Source: Marinobacter sp. SS5-14b | GTDB taxonomy: Bacteria; Pseudomonadota; Gammaproteobacteria; Pseudomonadales; Oleiphilaceae | NCBI RefSeq assembly: GCF_030541005.1 | Contig: NZ_JASSVM010000003.1 | Coordinates: 124,001 to 188,000, forward strand | Length of the DNA: 64,000 nucleotides | Direction of reading: 5' to 3' | Shown here: positions 9,441 to 18,748 of the stretch, one piece after another | How the letters are laid out: each line of letters begins with the position of its first letter | Numbering within the stretch: position 1 is the first letter of the stretch | Translations under genes and position numbers: made by a program | The notes under the pieces: generated by a model | Database searches by the model: none | What the model was told of the DNA's origin: nothing | Seen by the model: the letters and a program-made list of their open reading frames with translations, nothing else

Positions 9441-9516
9441 GACCTTGCGGTCATGGGTGCTCCGTCAGTCAAACTTGAAATCCGATGATACGTGCCCCGT
9501 CCGGAAGGTCAAGTCA

Positions 9517-9541
9517 ACTTGCCATTGATCAAGTGTATACT
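9517..9541 (+). promoter_or_regulatory. Putative fadH operator/promoter
   Basis: An interrupted dyad ACTTG-N8-CAAGT (9517-9534) contains the perfect palindrome TTGATCAA (9525-9532) and runs into a good -10-like TATACT (9536-9541), 29 bp upstream of the fadH start. No well-spaced -35 is seen. Almost the same sequence occurs at 17830-17848 in front of another gene, suggesting a shared lipid-related regulator. Regulator unknown. Confidence 0.35.
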
Positions 9542-9561
9542 GCGCATAAATATTCTTTTGA

Positions 9562-11625
<2,064 letters not shown>

Positions 11626-11666
11626 AGCCGCCGAAAAACGGCAAAAGGTGACCGTAAAAGGCACTT

Positions 11667-11693
11667 GGTAGCCGGCTGGGTCAGCCGGCTACC
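11667..11693. terminator. 11-bp hairpin ending two converging genes
   Basis: A perfect 11-bp stem (GGTAGCCGGCT, loop GGGTC, AGCCGGCTACC) lies between fadH (+) and the 54-codon gene (-). It includes the TAG stop of the latter. There is no proper T-run on the plus side and only short T4 stretches on the minus side, so termination may be partial. Confidence 0.5.
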
Positions 11694-11853
11694 GAATGGA
11701 TTTCAATGCGCTCGCAATGGCCTCCGCCTCTGCTTCGAGCACCTGGCACCGCAGGCTTTGACCCTGTTGAAGCGCATGTTCAATCTGCTTGCGCTTCATG
11801 TCGTACAGCCGGCTCAGAATGTCTGACTGGCTTTGTCTCATCAGTGCGTTCAT
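11689..11853 (-). CDS. Small helical protein of 54 aa, unknown
   Basis: Short reading frame encoding MNALMRQSQSDILSRLYDMK and a further 34 residues rich in Gln, Glu and Ala (HALQQGQSL, LEAEAEAIASALKSIR). It is charged, without a signal peptide or membrane segment, and likely alpha-helical or coiled coil. Support comes from a strong Shine-Dalgarno (GGGGAGG, 6 nt before the ATG) and the fact that its stop lies in a hairpin. No family is recognised. It could be a regulatory small protein; function unknown. Confidence 0.5.
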   Translation of the reverse strand: MNALMRQSQSDILSRLYDMKRKQIEHALQQGQSLRCQVLEAEAEAIASALKSIR

Positions 11854-11965
11854 GGCGGACCTCCCCCTATGTGCACCTGTCGGTATTCTTTACGCTACAG
11901 GCCGGAACACCGGCCTTCTGCCAAACCCGCTGCATAACCCGCGCCAGAAAGCCTCGTTGCGATAC

Positions 11966-12958
11966 TCAGCGCCCAAACCGTGACCGATAAACCCCCGGTG
12001 CCATGCCGGTGTGTTTCCTGAACAGACGGCTGAAAGAACTGACGTCCTCATAGCCCACCAGACGAGTGATCGCCTCCACGGACACCCGCGAATTCTCGAG
12101 ATACTGCCGGGCCGCCTCAATTCGAAGGGTTTGCAGGTAACCCGTGGGTGTATCGCCCGTTGCGTCTTTGAAGCGGCGAATCAAAGAACGCTCCGTCAGC
12201 CCGCTCATGGCGGCTAACGATGGCAAAGTAACGGCCTGATGGAAATGATCATCCAGCCAGTCCTGCAGCTTCAGGATCGGCTTGTCAGAGTGGTAACGCC
12301 GAGCTTGCAGAGCACTGTATGGCGCCTGACTGGTGCGCCCGGCATCAATTACAAACGCCTTCGCCAACTCCCGGGCCACCTGCGCCCCCGCAAGCCGCTC
12401 CACCAGATACACCCCCAAATCCCACCAGGCCATACCGCCCCCGGCACAGGCCACCGCCCCGTCAACCGTCACCAGCTTCTCCGGCCGTAAATCCACCGCT
12501 GGAAACCGCTCCCGGAACTGATTACTGAAGCCCCAATGGGTTGTCGCCTCCCGTCCGTCCAACAACCCTGCCGCTGCCAGCAAAAACGCCCCGGTACAGT
12601 TACTTGCTACGCGGACATCGCCGGGATTTGTGTCCTGAAGCTGTGAAAGCCACTGAATTAACGAGTTGTTTGTTTGCAGAATCTCATCAATGGGCGCGCC
12701 AATGGTCGGAATAATCAGCAAGTCATCCGCACCCAGCCCGTCAACCTCTTGCCAGGAACCGTCGGCCAGCAATGTCACACCATTAATGCACCGGCAGGGC
12801 TCGCCGTTCTCGGTCAGCAGCCGGGTTCTGAACTGTGCATGGGGCTGCTCCCCGTGAATCCGGGCCCAGGTCACCCCGGCCATGCGGAATAAATCGATCA
12901 TCCCGGTGATGGCGCTGGCGAGAGCCCCGTTGAAGCCGATGATAGTGACGGTTTTCAA
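11966..12958 (-). CDS. GlxA-family AraC transcriptional regulator
   Basis: Transcription factor with an N-terminal DJ-1/PfpI-like domain (TVTIIGFNGALASAITGMIDLF to the GxFLLAAAGLLDGREATTHW segment with nucleophile-elbow remnant SNCTGAFLLA) and a C-terminal AraC/XylS helix-turn-helix domain (SLAAMSGLTERSLIRRFKDA and ITRLVGYEDVSSFSRLFRKH). About 330 aa, normal for GlxA-type regulators. The start is not ATG: TTG at 12958 has AGGA upstream; another in-frame TTG lies at 12991. It is divergent from the acyl-CoA dehydrogenase and may control that gene set; the ligand is unknown. A palindromic element sits just upstream at 12997. Confidence 0.85.
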   Translation of the reverse strand: MKTVTIIGFNGALASAITGMIDLFRMAGVTWARIHGEQPHAQFRTRLLTENGEPCRCINGVTLLADGSWQEVDGLGADDLLIIPTIGAPIDEILQTNNSLIQWLSQLQDTNPGDVRVASNCTGAFLLAAAGLLDGREATTHWGFSNQFRERFPAVDLRPEKLVTVDGAVACAGGGMAWWDLGVYLVERLAGAQVARELAKAFVIDAGRTSQAPYSALQARRYHSDKPILKLQDWLDDHFHQAVTLPSLAAMSGLTERSLIRRFKDATGDTPTGYLQTLRIEAARQYLENSRVSVEAITRLVGYEDVSSFSRLFRKHTGMAPGVYRSRFGR

Positions 12959-12996
12959 TGGTTCGGTTCCTGTATGGCGGCAATCTCTCAATCAGG

Positions 12997-13106
12997 CCAC
13001 TGGCGTGGGTACCGCCTTCCGGGAGTGTGTGCAGCAGGGAAGCTGCGCTCAAGCCCCCACGGACGGGTTCACGGCGTCTCCCGGAAGGCGGTACCCATGA
13101 CAGTGG
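12997..13106 (-). repeat. Palindromic element copy A (short core)
   Basis: Inverted repeat with 29-bp arms (12997-13025 and 13078-13106, two mismatches) around a 52-nt core at 13026-13077. The core contains two small hairpins, GTGCAGC/GCTGCGC and one around CACGGACGGG. The core is 49/52 identical to copy D at 16.3 kb, whereas the arms differ. It lies in the divergent gap between the GlxA regulator and the acyl-CoA dehydrogenase. An AGGCTAG motif, found next to other copies, is at 13189-13195. Confidence 0.85.
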
Positions 13107-13218
13107 ACGTCTTGCCATATCGAAAAGTGTCGGAATCGGCCAAGAATAAGTCAGAAATGACAATTCCAACAACTACAGAGGATGTGAGAGGCTAGACGCA
13201 ATAAACAGGAGACCCAGA

Positions 13219-15021
13219 ATGACCGACACCCTGATCGACCGCCGCGACCTCGCCTTCCAACTTTACGAAGTCATGGACACCGAAGCCCTCACCCAGCGCG
13301 AGCGCTTCAGCGAACACAGCAAAGACACCTTCGACGCCGTCATCGAAACCGCCGACAAAATGGCGAAAGAAAAATTCGCCAACCACAACAGCGCTGCCGA
13401 CAAAGACGAACCCAGATTCGTCAACGGCCAGGTCGAAATGCTCCCTGAGGTCAAACAGGCTTTTGACGCCTACGCCGAAGCTGGCTTCCTGGCCGGCCGA
13501 TACGACTACGACCTCGGCGGCATGCAACTCCCGGAATCTGTCATGGCCGCCTGCAACGGCTTCTTCACCGCCGCCAACCCCGGCACCGCAGGCTACCCGT
13601 TTCTGACCACCGCGGCCGCCAACCTCATACGCGTGTTCGGCAACGAAGAACAGAAGTCCAAATTCCTGCCCAACATGCTCAGCGGTCGCTACAGCGGAAC
13701 CATGGCCCTGACCGAGCCCCACGCCGGCTCCAGCCTGGCGGACATCCGCACCTCTGCCACGCCCACCGACGACGGCCACTACCTGATAAAAGGCGCCAAA
13801 ATCTACATCTCCGGTGGCGAGCAGAGCATCACCGAAAACATCGTTCACATGGTACTGGCCAAGATCAAAGGCGCCCCGGCGGGTGTGAAAGGCATCTCCC
13901 TGTTCATCGTCCCGAAATTCCACGTGGACGAAAACGGCAACCCTGGCGAACGCAACGGCGTCAGCCTCGCCGGCCTGATTCACAAGCTGGGCTATCGCGG
14001 CACCACTAGTACCGCCCTCAGCTTCGGCGACGATGCTCCCTGCCATGGTTACCTGGTGGGCGAGCCCCATCAGGGCCTGAAATACATGTTCCAGATGATG
14101 AACGAAGCCCGCATCGGCGTCGGTTTCGGCGCGGCGGTGATCGGCTACCGCGGCTACATGCACAGCCTGGAATACGCCAAAGACCGCCTGCAGGGCCGCA
14201 AAGCCAGCGAAAAGAACCCCGAAAGCCCGCAAGTGCCCATCATCGACCACGCCGACGTGCGCCGCATGCTGCTGGCTCAGAAAGCCTACAGCGAAGGCGG
14301 CCTGGCCCTGTGCCTGTATGGCGCCCGCTTGATGGACGACCAGCACACCCACCCGGACGAACAGAAACGAATGGAAGCCGGCAAGTTGCTGGACCTGCTC
14401 ACCCCGGTGATCAAAGCCTGGCCCTCCGAGTTCGGCCCTAAAGCCAACGACTTGGCGATCCAGGTCTATGGCGGCGCCGGTTACACAAGGGAATACCCGG
14501 TCGAACAATGCTGGCGCGACAACCGCCTGAACCCCATCCACGAAGGCACTAATGGCATCCAGGCCCTGGACCTGCTGGGCCGTAAAATCTGGCAAGACCA
14601 AAGTCACGGCCTGCAGCTGCTGATGCAGGAAATGCAGCTAGACCTGCAAGCGGCCACCACCGACCGCTGCCAGCAATGGGCATTGTCTCTGAGTGAGACG
14701 TTGCAGCAGGCCGTGAAAGTCACCCAGAGCCTGGGCAAGTCCCTGATGGGCGGCGAGGTAGACAAAACCCTGGCCAACGCCAGCTGCTACCTGCACCTGT
14801 TCGGCCACATCATCGTCGCCTGGATGTGGTTGCGGCAGGCCAATGCGGCTGCCAACGCTCTGGCGTCTGCCAACAGCGACAGCGAGCGCAACTTCTATCA
14901 GGGCAAACTGCAGGCTGCCCAGTACTTCTTCCACTGGGAATTACCCACTGTGGCCCAGGATCTGGTGTTGCTGCGGAATCAGGATGATACGTGCCTGAAT
15001 ATGAAGGCCGATTGGTTCTAG
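13219..15021 (+). CDS. Acyl-CoA dehydrogenase, 600-aa type
   Basis: FAD-dependent acyl-CoA dehydrogenase of the long (about 600 aa) subfamily that includes DmdC and Pseudomonas FadE-like enzymes. It contains the usual N-terminal, middle and C-terminal ACAD domains (MALTEPHAGSSLADIRTSA, residues about 166-184; VYGGAGYTREYPVEQCWRD, about 415-433, ending in the flavin-binding region with NPIHEGTNGIQALDLLGRK) plus an extra C-terminal helical domain. It forms an alpha,beta double bond in an acyl-CoA. AGGAG precedes the ATG. The coding strand is very C-rich at third positions, which produces a long spurious frame on the other strand. Exact chain length unknown; neighbours (hydratase, AlkB) suggest alkane-derived acyl-CoAs. 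Confidence 0.88.
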   Translation: MTDTLIDRRDLAFQLYEVMDTEALTQRERFSEHSKDTFDAVIETADKMAKEKFANHNSAADKDEPRFVNGQVEMLPEVKQAFDAYAEAGFLAGRYDYDLGGMQLPESVMAACNGFFTAANPGTAGYPFLTTAAANLIRVFGNEEQKSKFLPNMLSGRYSGTMALTEPHAGSSLADIRTSATPTDDGHYLIKGAKIYISGGEQSITENIVHMVLAKIKGAPAGVKGISLFIVPKFHVDENGNPGERNGVSLAGLIHKLGYRGTTSTALSFGDDAPCHGYLVGEPHQGLKYMFQMMNEARIGVGFGAAVIGYRGYMHSLEYAKDRLQGRKASEKNPESPQVPIIDHADVRRMLLAQKAYSEGGLALCLYGARLMDDQHTHPDEQKRMEAGKLLDLLTPVIKAWPSEFGPKANDLAIQVYGGAGYTREYPVEQCWRDNRLNPIHEGTNGIQALDLLGRKIWQDQSHGLQLLMQEMQLDLQAATTDRCQQWALSLSETLQQAVKVTQSLGKSLMGGEVDKTLANASCYLHLFGHIIVAWMWLRQANAAANALASANSDSERNFYQGKLQAAQYFFHWELPTVAQDLVLLRNQDDTCLNMKADWF

Positions 15022-15071
15022 TTTTGGTGCTCTTTGTATCACTAGCCTGCGAGTGTTGGGGATAGTGCGAT

Positions 15072-15171
15072 CGGCTGGGCGCCCTTTCAGGGACACGCTA
15101 CGAGCACGTCCATGTGCGCTCGACTGTGGCCATCCATGGCCACAGACGGTCCCTGAAAGGGCGCCCAGCCG
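15072..15171 (+). repeat. Palindromic element copy B (long core)
   Basis: Perfect 23-bp arms (15072-15094 and 15149-15171) enclose a 54-nt core (15095-15148). The core has hairpin 1 around ACGTCCATGTGC and hairpin 2 GTGGCCATCCATGGCCAC. TCACTAGC (15039-15046) and its complement GCTAGTGA (15202-15209) bracket the whole element, giving a unit of 171 bp. It is the first of an inverted pair with copy C. Confidence 0.85.
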
Positions 15172-15285
15172 CTCACACCCAGACAATGGTGCGGTTCGCT
15201 AGCTAGTGATGCGGAATTCGAAAAAATTTGATTTCTATTTCTAAGCCTGCTGTTTGATATATCGCATAAGCACGACGCGCGGGCG

Positions 15286-15382
15286 ACGGGGTGGTCGTTC
15301 CGGGACCGTTGAGGGCCATGGACGGCCCGAAACGAGCCTACAGGGACGTACTCGTGGGCGTGTCCCGGAACGACCACCCCGT
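15286..15382 (-). repeat. Palindromic element copy C (long core)
   Basis: Perfect 21-bp arms (15286-15306 and 15362-15382) around a 55-nt core (15307-15361) that is in reverse orientation relative to copy B. Read on the minus strand the core starts ACGCCCACGAG and includes GGGCCGTCCATGGCCC. CTAAGCCTGC (15241-15250) and GCAGGCTAG (15406-15414) flank it. With copy B it fills the 417-bp gap between the dehydrogenase and hydratase genes; no coding potential is seen there. Confidence 0.85.
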
Positions 15383-15438
15383 TGACCGTGCCGCCACCAA
15401 AACAAGCAGGCTAGGTTCCCAAAGTCGAGGACAAACAT

Positions 15439-16218
15439 ATGTCACTGGTAAACATAAAAAAACAGGGCCACATCCTGAAGATAGGCCTGAACCGCCCGGA
15501 AAAAATGAACGCCATGAACCGGGCCATGTACCACGAAATTGCTGCCGCCTATTTTCAGCTCCAGAACGACCCGGAACTGCGCGTCGCCGTCATGTACGCC
15601 GAAGGTGACCACTTCACCAGCGGCCTGCAACTGGACGACTGGGCCGGCGTGTTCGCCAATGGCAAAGGCATCGAGCCCGGCGAAGGCGAACTCGACCCGT
15701 TCGATATTACCGGCGAAAGCCTCACCAAACCCGTCGTCTTTGCCGCCCAGGGCATCTGCTTCACCTGCGGCGTCGAAATGATGCTCAACACCGACATTCG
15801 CGTGGCCGCCAAAGGCACCCGATTCGCCCAGCTGGAAGTCAAACGCGGCATCTTCGCCTGCGGCGGCGCCACCATCCGCCTGCAGCGCGAAATCGGTTGG
15901 GGCAATGCCCAGCGCTACTTGCTCACTGGCGACGAATGGACCGCCGAACAGGCGTATCAGTGGGGCTTGATCCAGGAACTGGTTGAACCCGGCGAACAGC
16001 TCAACAAAGCCATGGAAATCGCTGAAAAGATCGCCAAAGCTGCGCCTCTGGGCGTTCGGGGCAGTCTGAAATCGTCCAAGATTGCCGTGTCCGAAGGCCA
16101 GGAAGTGGCCAAGGAACGCTTGTTCCCGGAACTACGCCCGGTGATGGCCAGTGAGGATGTAAAAGAAGGTATCCAGTCGTTCCTGGAAAGACGGGAAGCC
16201 GTGTTCCAGGGAAAGTAG
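15439..16218 (+). CDS. Enoyl-CoA hydratase/isomerase family protein
   Basis: Crotonase-fold enzyme of 259 aa, predicted to hydrate or isomerise enoyl-CoA made by the dehydrogenase upstream. The oxyanion-hole regions are seen at EGDHFTSGLQLDDW (about 54-67) and ICFTCGVEMMLNTDIRVAA (about 108-126); the catalytic Glu position of classical hydratases lies in the segment LEVKRGIFACGGATIRL. The residue pattern differs from E. coli FadB-type hydratases, so the precise reaction is uncertain. It is separated from the dehydrogenase by two palindromic elements and could still be on the same transcript. Confidence 0.82.
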   Translation: MSLVNIKKQGHILKIGLNRPEKMNAMNRAMYHEIAAAYFQLQNDPELRVAVMYAEGDHFTSGLQLDDWAGVFANGKGIEPGEGELDPFDITGESLTKPVVFAAQGICFTCGVEMMLNTDIRVAAKGTRFAQLEVKRGIFACGGATIRLQREIGWGNAQRYLLTGDEWTAEQAYQWGLIQELVEPGEQLNKAMEIAEKIAKAAPLGVRGSLKSSKIAVSEGQEVAKERLFPELRPVMASEDVKEGIQSFLERREAVFQGK

Positions 16219-16295
16219 CGGGCTTGCCCCGTTGATCGGGATTTCGTTCGAAGCGATTTGTTGAATCAGTGACTATCCCACGGAAGCGTAAGCGG

Positions 16296-16397
16296 CGGGT
16301 TGGGGCCACCCTTCCGGGAGTGTGCGCAGCAGGGATGCTGCGCTCAAGCCCCCACGGATGGGTTCACGGCGTCTCCCGGAAGGGTGGCCCCAACCCG
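16296..16397 (-). repeat. Palindromic element copy D (short core)
   Basis: Perfect 25-bp arms (16296-16320 and 16373-16397) with a 52-nt core (16321-16372) nearly identical to copy A. Inner hairpins: GCGCAGC/GCTGCGC and CCCACGGATGGG. The right flank has CAGGCTAGGGCCG (from 16417), shared with copy F. It lies between converging genes (hydratase and alkB); the 239-bp gap holds nothing else recognisable. Confidence 0.85.
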
Positions 16398-16457
16398 AAG
16401 CCGGCACCATAACCAACAGGCTAGGGCCGGCAATCAAACCAATAAAATAGTCAGACC

Positions 16458-17729
16458 TCAGGCAGCCTCAGACTCAGTTTTGTCTCCCGCTTGTCGCGCC
16501 GCAGCCTCAGCCGCCACTTTCGCAGCATAATCCGCATACTTGGCCATCAGCTCGTCCTTACGATCCGGATCCCAGTTAATCTTCGTCAGATCACCTTCAT
16601 AGTGATCAATCACCCGCTTATCCATCGTCTCGTACCACCACTGCGGCAAATAAGCCGGCAACAACATCGACGCATAACCGCCCGGCAACTGCGGTGCCTT
16701 CTCAAAGTGGCGCAATGCCTGGAAACTCCGCGACGGATGCGCATGATGGTCTGAATGCCGCTGCAACTGATACAGGAACAGGTTGGTCACCACATGATTG
16801 CTGTTCCAGCTGTGCTCCGGCTGCGTGCGCACATACTTGCCAGACTTATCCTTCTGGCGCAGCAAACCGTAATGCTCAATGTAGTTCACACTCTCCAGCA
16901 AACTGGCGCCATAAACCGCCTGCGCAGCCAGGAACGGAACCGCACGCGGGCCGCAGAGAAGGGTGGTCGCGCCGAAGAACCCGGCGGTCATCGCCCAGCC
17001 CTGCAACAGCTCATTGTCCAAGCTCCAGAAACTCTTGCCCTTCCGCTCCAGCCGCGCCTTCTCGATCTTCACCGACGACTTCATGCCGCCAAACACCGTG
17101 CGCGGCAAAAACTTCCAGAAACTCTCGCCCATCCGGCTGCTGGCCGGATCTTCAGGTGTTGCCACCCGTTTGTGATGGCCAAAGTTGTGCTCCACCACAA
17201 AATGGGTGTAACCGGTCGGTGCCAGCGCCGCCATCGCCATTAGTTTATTCAGCTTGTTGGATTTGTGGCCCAGCTCGTGGGCCGTGTTGATGCCCACGCC
17301 GTTGATGGCGCCCACCGTCAGTGTCAGCCCGATCTTGTCCTCAAGTGGCGTGTTCTTGCGGCTGGCCAGCCAGGCACCCAGTAACGTCATAGCGTACTGG
17401 GTCGGGATGAACGCCTTCACGATCCGGTCGTAGTACTTGTCCTGCTCCAGAGACTTAACGGCGGATTCAGGTGGATTGCTTTTGTCCTCGCCAATCGCAC
17501 GGTCAAGCGCTGGAATAATGCCGTGCACCAGGGCAGGCCCCGTCCAGGCAAGGGCTTTGAGTTTTTTGGGCGCCAGCGCATAACCAGTCAGCGCCGCAAG
17601 CCCGATGCCGGGCAGGGCGGGGCCCATCAGCCAAAGGTATCTTTTTGGATCTTTCCAATCTTTGCCTTCCAGCGCGGCGGAGGGTTCTGGCTGTGGTTGA
17701 TTGACCGCTTTGTTGACCTTGGCGTTCAT
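16458..17729 (-). CDS. alkB: Alkane 1-monooxygenase (AlkB)
   Basis: Integral-membrane di-iron alkane hydroxylase of 423 aa that converts n-alkanes to 1-alkanols using electrons from rubredoxin. All histidine boxes are intact: HELGHK (151-156), EHNFGHHKRVATPEDP (180-195), the AlkB-specific NYIEHYGL (282-289) and LQRHSDHHA (322-330). Several hydrophobic helices occur in residues 33-75 and 108-175, and around 245-275. No rubredoxin or rubredoxin reductase gene is nearby, so these must be elsewhere. The promoter is in the divergent gap with the 83-aa gene. Its presence points to growth on hydrocarbons. Confidence 0.96.
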   Translation of the reverse strand: MNAKVNKAVNQPQPEPSAALEGKDWKDPKRYLWLMGPALPGIGLAALTGYALAPKKLKALAWTGPALVHGIIPALDRAIGEDKSNPPESAVKSLEQDKYYDRIVKAFIPTQYAMTLLGAWLASRKNTPLEDKIGLTLTVGAINGVGINTAHELGHKSNKLNKLMAMAALAPTGYTHFVVEHNFGHHKRVATPEDPASSRMGESFWKFLPRTVFGGMKSSVKIEKARLERKGKSFWSLDNELLQGWAMTAGFFGATTLLCGPRAVPFLAAQAVYGASLLESVNYIEHYGLLRQKDKSGKYVRTQPEHSWNSNHVVTNLFLYQLQRHSDHHAHPSRSFQALRHFEKAPQLPGGYASMLLPAYLPQWWYETMDKRVIDHYEGDLTKINWDPDRKDELMAKYADYAAKVAAEAAARQAGDKTESEAA

Positions 17730-17762
17730 ACGGGATTCTCCATCTTGTTCGTTGTTTGAAAT

Positions 17763-17791
17763 AATTTATGTCGGACAATCTGGCAATACAA
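17763..17791 (-). promoter_or_regulatory. Putative alkB promoter
   Basis: On the minus strand TTGTAT (17791-17786) and TAAATT (17768-17763) are spaced by 17 bp, a reasonable sigma-70 promoter ending about 35 bp before the alkB start. A-T rich flanks support it. No known alkane-regulator site was recognised. Confidence 0.45.
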
Positions 17792-17829
17792 CAAAATTGA
17801 GAAAAATCACGTGATGATGGCCTGAAATG

Positions 17830-17848
17830 ACTTGCCATTGGTAAGTGG
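17830..17848. promoter_or_regulatory. Dyad shared with fadH upstream region
   Basis: ACTTGCCATTGGTAAGTGG matches the fadH upstream site ACTTGCCATTGATCAAGTG except for one deleted base and one substitution. It has its own dyad ACTTGCC/GGTAAGT. It lies between divergent alkB and the 83-aa gene, so it could act on either. Interpreted as a possible operator for a fatty-acid-responsive regulator. Confidence 0.35.
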
Positions 17849-17907
17849 CGTAATTGGCATTTCTGGTCCAGACTTTCGGCAACAACAAAAACAGGGAAGA
17901 ACCCGAG

Positions 17908-18159
17908 ATGAGTGCCACCAATCCCACGCCGGAGACGATCTCCTGGACCATTCAGGAAATGCTCCGGGAGTACATCCGCTCAAGACAGCTGGCTGAAATT
18001 GTTTACCAGGATCCGTCCGGACAGGTCTGTATCGTCCACGAAGTAGTGCGAGATCTTTTGAGCCGGGCGGGCCATGATTTTCTTGTTCTGGGGACAGGCA
18101 AAGTAGTGGGCGCTGAGCATGTGATCATGATTGACGGCCAGCGGTTAACGAAAGAGTAA
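17908..18159 (+). CDS. 83-aa protein, unknown
   Basis: Small acidic-to-neutral cytoplasmic protein, start ATG at 17908 preceded by GGAAGA. The N-terminal half looks helical (TISWTIQEMLREYIRSRQLAEI); the C-terminal half reads as beta strands with LVLGTGKVVGAEHVIMIDGQRL, which is faintly like small Sm-fold RNA or Rho-binding proteins (Rof), but the match is too weak to name it. A longer frame from 17854 lacks a ribosome site. It is divergent from alkB. Function unknown. Confidence 0.65.
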   Translation: MSATNPTPETISWTIQEMLREYIRSRQLAEIVYQDPSGQVCIVHEVVRDLLSRAGHDFLVLGTGKVVGAEHVIMIDGQRLTKE

Positions 18160-18238
18160 TCACCCGGTAATTGCCAATGGCCGCGCCCTGGCTCTACTCT
18201 GTAGGCGTTGTAAACACTTACGAACAGAAGGACATGTT

Positions 18239-18565
18239 ATGAATAAGCTCTCGCTGAGTGCACTGGCACTGTTAATGACTCTGGGTCTGGCTGCCTGCAG
18301 CTCTGAAAATGAGGAAGGCGTAGACCTCGAAAAAGCCGGTGACAATGCTGCGGAAATGATGGACGACGCCGCCAACTCTGCAGAGGAAACATACGAAGAA
18401 GCGACCGGCCAGGATGAAAGCGCCTGGGGTGAAGTAAAAGAGGGCGCCCAAGAGGCAGCTGATTCCGTTGGTGATGCTGCCAATGACGCAGCGGATAACA
18501 TTGGCGAAGCGGCGGACGAAGCCGGTCAAGCGATGGACGAAGCCTACGACGAAGCCACCAAATAA
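18239..18565 (+). CDS. Small Ala/Asp/Glu-rich lipoprotein
   Basis: 108-aa predicted lipoprotein: signal peptide MNKLSLSALALLMTLGLAAC with lipobox LAAC and Cys20 as the acylation site. The mature part is highly acidic and made of loose 11-residue-like repeats (EKAGDNAAEMM, EAADSVGDAAN, EAADEAGQAMD), predicted to form amphipathic helices like LEA or YtxH-type proteins. Likely anchored in an outer or inner membrane leaflet; a structural or stress role is a guess. A terminator follows. Confidence 0.75.
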   Translation: MNKLSLSALALLMTLGLAACSSENEEGVDLEKAGDNAAEMMDDAANSAEETYEEATGQDESAWGEVKEGAQEAADSVGDAANDAADNIGEAADEAGQAMDEAYDEATK

Positions 18566-18585
18566 GTCGCTGGTGATGGTCCTTG

Positions 18586-18619
18586 AAAAAAGGGGCTCCC
18601 GTGTGGGGGCCCCTTTTTT
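18586..18619 (+). terminator. Intrinsic terminator
   Basis: 11-bp stem AAAAAAGGGGC (18586-18596) pairs with GCCCCTTTTTT (18609-18619), giving a T6 tail. It closes the small lipoprotein gene. Confidence 0.9.
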
Positions 18620-18667
18620 GCATTCTCGCCCCCTTGTCAAATAATGTTAAAGAAAGCGAAATAAAAC

Positions 18668-18686
18668 TTGTGTCTTTCTGACACAA
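18668..18686. promoter_or_regulatory. Inverted repeat upstream of phoX-like gene
   Basis: TTGTGTC-TTTCT-GACACAA forms a perfect 7-bp dyad about 60 bp before the phosphatase start. The same bases can be read as two 7-mers with a 4-bp spacer (CTTGTGT, CTTT, CTGACAC), the layout of a Pho box, but only the second 7-mer is close to the consensus. Operator status is uncertain. Confidence 0.3.
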
Positions 18687-18748
18687 ACGCCACGGAGACT
18701 GTTCTCTCGACCGATCTGGTTTACCCAACGACTTGAGAGAGACAGAGC

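Noticed and set aside
12997..13106. Palindromic elements as plain Rho-independent terminators
   Set aside because: Copy A lies in a divergent promoter gap and G, H and I lie within an operon; short-core copies have no T-run. Termination may be a side effect for some copies only.
13192..14607. Long minus-strand open frame of 471 codons opposite the acyl-CoA dehydrogenase
   Set aside because: It is an artefact of the C-rich third codon positions of the real gene; its translation is low-complexity (Val/Gly/Phe/Ala) and has no domain.
15072..15382. Palindromes as integron attC sites
   Set aside because: attC sites have conserved outer core boxes (RYYYAAC/GTTRRRY) and variable centres; here the centre is conserved and the stem varies, and no integrase or cassette array is present.
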